64,000 nt of DNA from Tunicatimonas sp964551335 (GTDB taxonomy: Bacteria > Bacteroidota > Bacteroidia > Cytophagales > Cyclobacteriaceae), in assembly GCA_964551335.1 (NCBI GenBank), contig CAZKCO010000005.1, forward strand, positions 124,001 through 188,000, given 5' to 3'. Position 1 is the stretch's first letter. Every line of letters begins with the position of its first letter. Under the pieces are notes generated by a model. That model saw only the letters and a program-made list of their open reading frames with translations. It had not been told where the DNA came from and made no database searches. Made by a program: the position numbers and the translations under genes. Positions 60,077 through 64,000 of the stretch are shown here, one piece after another.

Positions 60077-60106
60077 ACCAACTCATAATTTAACCTGCCC
60101 AGATAA

Positions 60107-60149
60107 GAAAAAGGCTGCCCGGCGTTCATACCAGGCAGCCTTAGTTTTT
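60107..60149. terminator. Bidirectional terminator between M16 peptidase and ArsC-like genes
   Basis: AAGGCTGCC (60111-60119) and GGCAGCCTT (60134-60142) form a perfect nine-base stem. TTTTT (60145-60149) follows on the plus strand, and the A-run 60107-60112 gives a T-run on the minus strand. The loop is 14 bases. It serves both convergent genes. Confidence 0.85.
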
Positions 60150-60165
60150 GGTAGCAATGGCTAAC

Positions 60166-60558
60166 CTACGTTTTCATGTTTTGGTCAAAGCCCTGTCCAT
60201 CGTCCAGTTTCAACATATCACCGGGACTCTCGCAGATGACCGCCCGATTTCCCAACATGCCGATGGGCGTACGCATCAGTTCGGGATTGTGTTTGATTAC
60301 TCCCAACCAGTCGGCCTCTTCCATTTCTACATCCTGGTATTTTTCCTTGTAAATATCCGAGCGACGATCAATAATATCTTCCACTCCTACTCCCAAATTA
60401 TCCAGTAACTGAGCCATCTGCCGCTCGGTGAGGGGGTTTTTTGATATATCAACTTCATTTACGTTCTGGGCAATTTGCTTGGCGTAGGCTAGGGCCTCCC
60501 GGTTGCCTCGCTCGTTAAAGTTATAGATAACAACCACTTCTTTAGGGTTCCATTCCAT
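60166..60558 (-). CDS. ArsC/Spx-like thioredoxin-fold protein without catalytic cysteine
   Basis: 130 residues. The fold is that of the arsenate reductase (ArsC) family: the C-terminal LGVIKHNPELMRTPIGMLGNRAVICESP carries the cis-Pro and substrate Arg region. The catalytic Cys of the family, expected near residue 15 in a YxxxxCxxS-like loop, is missing: the sequence reads YNFNERGNREALAY. No Cys elsewhere is suited. It is therefore unlikely to reduce arsenate. It could be a regulator, like Spx, or a structural relic. It starts about 55 bases after a hairpin spacer and is transcribed in the same direction as the histidine phosphatase gene. Confidence 0.83.
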   Translation of the reverse strand: MEWNPKEVVVIYNFNERGNREALAYAKQIAQNVNEVDISKNPLTERQMAQLLDNLGVGVEDIIDRRSDIYKEKYQDVEMEEADWLGVIKHNPELMRTPIGMLGNRAVICESPGDMLKLDDGQGFDQNMKT

Positions 60559-60565
60559 GATTCGT

Positions 60566-60690
60566 ATAGTTTAGAAGGTTAAAAAGTTTAGAAGGTTTAA
60601 AGTTAGGGGTCAGTTCTTTTTTAAAAATCCCTGTAATCTCCTAAATAGCGCCACAGTGGGCTTCAACTTTCTAAACTACGTTTGTAGAAA
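60566..60690. repeat. Hairpin spacer between ArsC-like and histidine phosphatase genes
   Basis: TAGTTTAGAAGGTT and GTTTAGAAGGTTT are tandem-like on the left, and AACTTTCTAAACTACG lies on the right as their reverse complement (about 12 of 14 bases). The middle is AT-rich. It has the same hairpin style as the other spacers in this window; no T-run for termination. Confidence 0.5.
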
Positions 60691-60698
60691 AAGGTTGG

Positions 60699-61358
60699 TT
60701 ACTTCAACTCAGTTTTATCTTCATAAATTAACGGAGGAATTTCTGGCAGGTGCGACTGTTCATTTTCTTTAATCAACTCAAAGCGTTGTTCACTGGCATA
60801 GTAGTGCAGTAAATACAAACACAAATTGGTATGCGCAAATTTATCCATTTGTCGTAAGTCATAGCCTAACAGCAGGCATAGGAAAATACGCATGGCCCGG
60901 CCGTGCATACAAATCAGTATAGTTTCTTCTTCAGGCTGAGATAGTATGTGATCTAAGGCAGGTTTTTGCCGCTCTTGCACCATCAGCGGGCTTTCTCCCC
61001 CTTCAATTGCTACATCCAATTTCCCCTGCTGCCACCCGTTAATAATGTCTTTGTAGTAAGAGTGTTCTTCGGTAGTGGGCACTTTTCCTTCTTTCACTCC
61101 CCAGTTAATTTCGTTCAGCCCCGAAAGTTGAGTAGTAGGAAGACCGTCTTCCAGAAACTGAGCTACCGACTGAATACTGCGTTGCAAAGTAGAAGTATAC
61201 ACATGGTCAAAGTTCGTATCCGCGTACGCTTGGTAGAAAGCTTCAGCTTGTAACTTTCCCACTTCGTTCAGCGGGGCATCAATACCGCTACCCTGCACTA
61301 CTCCCTTTCGGTTATATTCCGTTTGGCCGTGACGAATCAAATAGATGGTTTTATTCAT
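60699..61358 (-). CDS. Histidine phosphatase family protein
   Basis: 219 residues. The catalytic motif LIRHGQTEYNRKGVVQG (RHG) gives the phospho-accepting His near residue 9, and the second His is in ILICMHGRAMRIFL. Glu in LSGLNEINWGVKEG is the likely acid. Substrates range from phosphoglycerate to sugar or alpha-ribazole phosphates; none can be chosen here. It is cytoplasmic. It is divergent from menI (65-base gap). Confidence 0.9.
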   Translation of the reverse strand: MNKTIYLIRHGQTEYNRKGVVQGSGIDAPLNEVGKLQAEAFYQAYADTNFDHVYTSTLQRSIQSVAQFLEDGLPTTQLSGLNEINWGVKEGKVPTTEEHSYYKDIINGWQQGKLDVAIEGGESPLMVQERQKPALDHILSQPEEETILICMHGRAMRIFLCLLLGYDLRQMDKFAHTNLCLYLLHYYASEQRFELIKENEQSHLPEIPPLIYEDKTELK

Positions 61359-61423
61359 AACTTTAGTATCCAGTTTAGAAGTTAAAGTAGTAAGGAACTA
61401 AAAAAGTTATACTGAGCAAAAAT

Positions 61424-61846
61424 ATGTCATTGATTAACCCTGATATTCCGTTAGAAAAACTTAATGCTATGGGAAAAGGTAACATAGTAGAGCATCTGGG
61501 TATAGAATTTACGGAAGCCCGTCCTGATGGACTCTCAGCTAAGATGCCAGTTGACTACCGCACCCAACAACCAATGGGCCTGCTGCATGGTGGGGCTTCG
61601 GTGGTACTAGCGGAAACAATTGGAAGTGTTGCTTCGCATTTATGTGTTGATACTGAGCAGTATTACTGTGTTGGGTTGGATATTAATGCCAATCATATCA
61701 GGGCAGTGCGTAGTGGCTACGTTCTTGGTACAGCTAAAGCTTTACATATTGGGCGGCGAACCCACGTATGGGAAATTCGTATTGTTAATGAAAAACAACA
61801 GTTGGTATGCATCAGCCGTTTAACAATGGCGGTCGTAGAGAAGTAA
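61424..61846 (+). CDS. menI: 1,4-dihydroxy-2-naphthoyl-CoA hydrolase (hotdog thioesterase, MenI-like)
   Basis: 140 residues, full family length. It has the hotdog fold with the catalytic motif QPMGLLHGGASVVLAETIGS (the Glu and the HGG loop) and VGLDINANHIRAVRSGYV. The sequence follows E. coli YdiI/MenI closely, including LNAMGKGNIVEHLGIEF at the start. It releases CoA from dihydroxynaphthoyl-CoA, the step before MenA. It ends seven bases before menF, so menI-menF is an operon. A general PaaI-type thioesterase is the alternative, but the neighbour supports menaquinone. Confidence 0.9.
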   Translation: MSLINPDIPLEKLNAMGKGNIVEHLGIEFTEARPDGLSAKMPVDYRTQQPMGLLHGGASVVLAETIGSVASHLCVDTEQYYCVGLDINANHIRAVRSGYVLGTAKALHIGRRTHVWEIRIVNEKQQLVCISRLTMAVVEK

Positions 61847-61853
61847 GTAAACC

Positions 61854-63086
61854 ATGAAAGAATTAGGGGATATCACGTCGCGGAAGATTGACTGGTCAGA
61901 TTATGCTTTTGATACCGTCTTACGAGCGTTTTTAATCACCGCCGTTCATCAGCAATTACCAGTCGCCGCCTGGCGGTTACCGAATCAGCAAACCCGCCAC
62001 GTCATACTGGATATTTCAGGGAAAGCCTCTCGGGTTGATTGGCAGTTGGAAGAACTGAATCCTGGATTCATTACCAGCCCTTTTTTGACTGATCAAACCC
62101 ATTCGCCCTATATCCGGGCCGATATTCACTACCGTTCGGGAGAAGAGGAATGGCAGGTAAATCCTGCTGCTAACCTCCGGCACTACTCCGAGGTCCGTAA
62201 CTTCCTTCTTAAGCATATAACCCAAAATTCACCAGCTCCAATACATACTCCGGCTCGCAGTGAGCAGTATTCAGCCAGCGATCGGACTCATTTTAACTCT
62301 ATAGTTGAAAAGGCAATTCAGCAGATTGAGCAAGGAGCCTTTAAAAAAGTAGTCCCTTCGCGCCGTAAGATAGTAGCACTTCCACCCAATTTTGATGTGG
62401 CCGCTACTTTTCAGCAGTTCTGCGAAGCCTATCCGGCTGCTTTTGTTTCAGTCTTCTCAATTCCCGGAATTGGAACCTGGATGGGCGCATCGCCCGAAAT
62501 ACTAGTTAGCACTTACCAAGCTGATCGACGGAGAATATTTCGTACTGTGGCGCTGGCTGGTACGCAACCCTTGCAGGGAGAGGATCCACTGAAGAACGCT
62601 GCCTGGCGCCAGAAGGAGATTGAAGAACAGGCGATGGTGAGCCGCTATATCATCAACTGCTTTAAGAAAATTCGCCTGCGCGAGTTTGAAGAAGATGGGC
62701 CTAAAACCACCGCTGCCGGTAACCTGCTTCACCTTCGTACTGATTTTACGGTAGACATGGATGCCACTAATTTTCCCGAATTGGGTTCGGTGATGTTGAA
62801 ATTACTTCATCCTACCTCCGCCGTTTGCGGTATGCCTAAGGAGTCGGCCTTAGCGTTTATCCAACAACACGAAGGTTATGACCGGTCTTTTTTCAGCGGT
62901 TTTCTGGGTCCGGTAAACGTACAAGACGAAATTCATCTGTTCGTAAACCTTCGTTGCATGCAACTGCTGGGTCAGCAAGCTGCTCTTTACGCTGGAGCAG
63001 GTCTTACTATTGATTCAGAATCGGAAAAAGAATGGGCCGAAACTGAAATCAAAATGCGCACTGTGCAGCAGTTTCTACAACAATAG
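61854..63086 (+). CDS. menF: Isochorismate synthase
   Basis: 410 residues. It is a chorismate-binding enzyme that isomerises chorismate to isochorismate, entering menaquinone synthesis. The conserved C-terminal domain shows WMGASPEILVS, RTVALAGTQPLQGEDP (with the active-site Lys downstream in the region KEIEEQAMVSRYI), PTSAVCGMPKESALAFI, FFSGFLGPVN and AGAGLTIDSESEKEWAETEIKM (Glu metal ligands). N-terminal 120 residues are the variable domain. Salicylate or anthranilate synthase is unlikely given the menI neighbour. It ends 20 bases from the convergent TolC-family gene. Confidence 0.92.
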   Translation: MKELGDITSRKIDWSDYAFDTVLRAFLITAVHQQLPVAAWRLPNQQTRHVILDISGKASRVDWQLEELNPGFITSPFLTDQTHSPYIRADIHYRSGEEEWQVNPAANLRHYSEVRNFLLKHITQNSPAPIHTPARSEQYSASDRTHFNSIVEKAIQQIEQGAFKKVVPSRRKIVALPPNFDVAATFQQFCEAYPAAFVSVFSIPGIGTWMGASPEILVSTYQADRRRIFRTVALAGTQPLQGEDPLKNAAWRQKEIEEQAMVSRYIINCFKKIRLREFEEDGPKTTAAGNLLHLRTDFTVDMDATNFPELGSVMLKLLHPTSAVCGMPKESALAFIQQHEGYDRSFFSGFLGPVNVQDEIHLFVNLRCMQLLGQQAALYAGAGLTIDSESEKEWAETEIKMRTVQQFLQQ

Positions 63087-63106
63087 CAATTTCGTTTTTC
63101 TCTCGG

Positions 63107-64000
63107 TTAGTTTCTTTGAGCTACAATATTCTCCGGTTGTAGCTTACCCATGAAATAGTCTAAAGCAGTTTTCTGAAAAATAAGCTGATAGTTTGCCTGA
63201 GCCTGGGTAGCCTGGGCTTCTACGTAAGAAGCATTCACTAAGCTCAAATCAATAATATTACTGACACCCAGACGGAAACGCTCGCGCTCGGCTTCCAGTG
63301 CTTGTTCAGCTGCTTTAAGCTGGGCCTCGGCGGCAATAATTCGTTGCTTGGTTGCTTTGTAATCGGCAATGGCGGTTTGTAGCTGCTCGAATATATTTCG
63401 CTTTAAATCTTCTAAATCAAGTTCAGCATTATTCATTACCTGTTTGTTGCGCTGCACTGCGGCATAGTTATCCAAGTTAGAAAAGATGGGAATATTCAGA
63501 TCTAAACTGATTACACTCACCCGGTTAATATCAAATAACTGGTCGGAAACCGGAGCGTCGAAGAGGGTAGAATACTGCGAACCAATGTAGTAGCCGGCAC
63601 TTAACCGGGGTAAATATCCCGAGCGAGCTACCTTCATCCCGTAGTAGCTAGTCTGAATAATATTTTCTTGCTGCTTAATATCCGGCCGATTAGCTATCGC
63701 CTGATTATAGGCTTCCTCTATGCTGACTACTTCCGAAAGTATTTCCCATTGGCTGATATCCGGCTCGGCAAACGACCAGTTCTTGAATGGATCAATCTGC
63801 AATATCCGGATTAGTTGTACCTTGCTAATGGTAAGCGCATTTTCTGCTTCTACAACCGTCAGGGCCGCCCGCTTAGTTTGGGCTTCCTGATTATATAAAT
63901 CGGCAATATTAAACTGAGCGCCACTTTCTACAAAGGTGCGGGTACTTTCTAGTAATTCTTCTTGCTGCTCTAAGTTGGCCTCCTGAATACGAAGTAGCTC
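63107..64000 (-). CDS. TolC-family outer-membrane efflux protein (C-terminal part)
   Basis: The frame stays open from the stop at 63107 to the right edge, so the gene is cut by the window; about 297 codons are visible. The region reads as a TolC repeat: long heptad-like helices (ATKQRIIAAEAQLKAAEQALEAERE, and the upstream NLEQQEELLESTRTFVESG) around short beta segments (LNIPIFSNLDNYAAVQRNK). The second TolC repeat ends with YVEAQATQAQANYQL. It forms the outer-membrane channel of an efflux or type I secretion system; partner genes are outside the window. It is convergent with menF. Confidence 0.9.
   Translation of the reverse strand, partial: ELLRIQEANLEQQEELLESTRTFVESGAQFNIADLYNQEAQTKRAALTVVEAENALTISKVQLIRILQIDPFKNWSFAEPDISQWEILSEVVSIEEAYNQAIANRPDIKQQENIIQTSYYGMKVARSGYLPRLSAGYYIGSQYSTLFDAPVSDQLFDINRVSVISLDLNIPIFSNLDNYAAVQRNKQVMNNAELDLEDLKRNIFEQLQTAIADYKATKQRIIAAEAQLKAAEQALEAERERFRLGVSNIIDLSLVNASYVEAQATQAQANYQLIFQKTALDYFMGKLQPENIVAQRN

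Noticed and set aside
1..64000. tRNA, rRNA, CRISPR or prophage
   Set aside because: No cloverleaf-like GTTCGA context outside genes, no rRNA-like conserved blocks, no regularly spaced repeats with spacers, and no phage structural genes were seen.

Overview
The window looks like chromosomal DNA of a marine-type Bacteroidota, most likely order Cytophagales. The reasons are: bacillithiol synthesis (bshA), a DnaE with a fused N-terminal proofreading exonuclease, TAnnTTTG-type promoters, a SusC/SusD relic, MacB/FtsX permeases of the kind these genomes carry in many copies, many regulators and hydrolases with secretion signals, and weak Shine-Dalgarno use. Nearly all of it is coding. No rRNA, tRNA, CRISPR, prophage or intact insertion sequence was seen.

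Layout. 1-3437 (minus): start of bshA behind a fused GH3/serine-hydrolase gene whose GH3 half lacks its catalytic motifs. 3509-7513 (plus): small membrane protein, mutL and two tandem rhomboid proteases. 7685-10591 (minus): prfA, a beta-helix lipoprotein and yjbQ. 10967-12580: HAMP-GAF sensor. 12588-15964: arginine decarboxylase and arginyl-tRNA synthetase, divergent. 16158-18648: menA, a double universal stress protein, pyrE. 18878-25644: large soluble hybrid histidine kinase, a NIPSNAP protein with a Tat-like signal, mutS. 25801-30327 (plus): SpoU methyltransferase, Nudix hydrolase, MATE pump, yaaA, and an RraA-like protein with a signal peptide. 30452-33553: accessory stretch with an unrecognised repeat-motif protein, a frameshifted AT-rich nuclease-like gene, an orphan minimal nucleotidyltransferase and two REP-like repeats. 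33554-37759: dnaE. 38081-43556 (minus): gamma-glutamyltransferase, GNAT acetyltransferase, GshB-like ATP-grasp ligase and a DUF1704 (HEVGTH/QEGLA) metallopeptidase. 43750-48520: TspO-like protein, FtsX permease, Gfo/Idh/MocA oxidoreductase. 48775-52831: ModF-like double ATPase, a fused SusC/SusD relic, a phytanoyl-CoA-dioxygenase-like enzyme divergent from an AraC regulator. 52994-60076: PadR regulator with its ABC permease, a zinc-peptidase-like protein, a double M16 peptidase. 60166-64000: cysteine-less ArsC-like protein, histidine phosphatase, menI-menF, and the 3' part of a TolC-family gene.

Functional links. menA, menI and menF supply menaquinone synthesis. mutS and mutL supply mismatch repair. 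bshA and yaaA point to thiol/peroxide defence. The most interesting neighbourhood is 38081-43556: an ATP-grasp amino-acid/peptide ligase beside a DUF1704 metallopeptidase. Eukaryotic relatives of these two folds add and remove the C-terminal tyrosine of tubulin, so a bacterial ligase/carboxypeptidase pair is a reasonable hypothesis.

The other striking signal is non-coding. Many intergenic spacers of about 100 bp are long imperfect hairpins. Some share sequence with each other, and one runs into the 3' end of the tspO-like gene. Three further spacers belong to a REP-like family.
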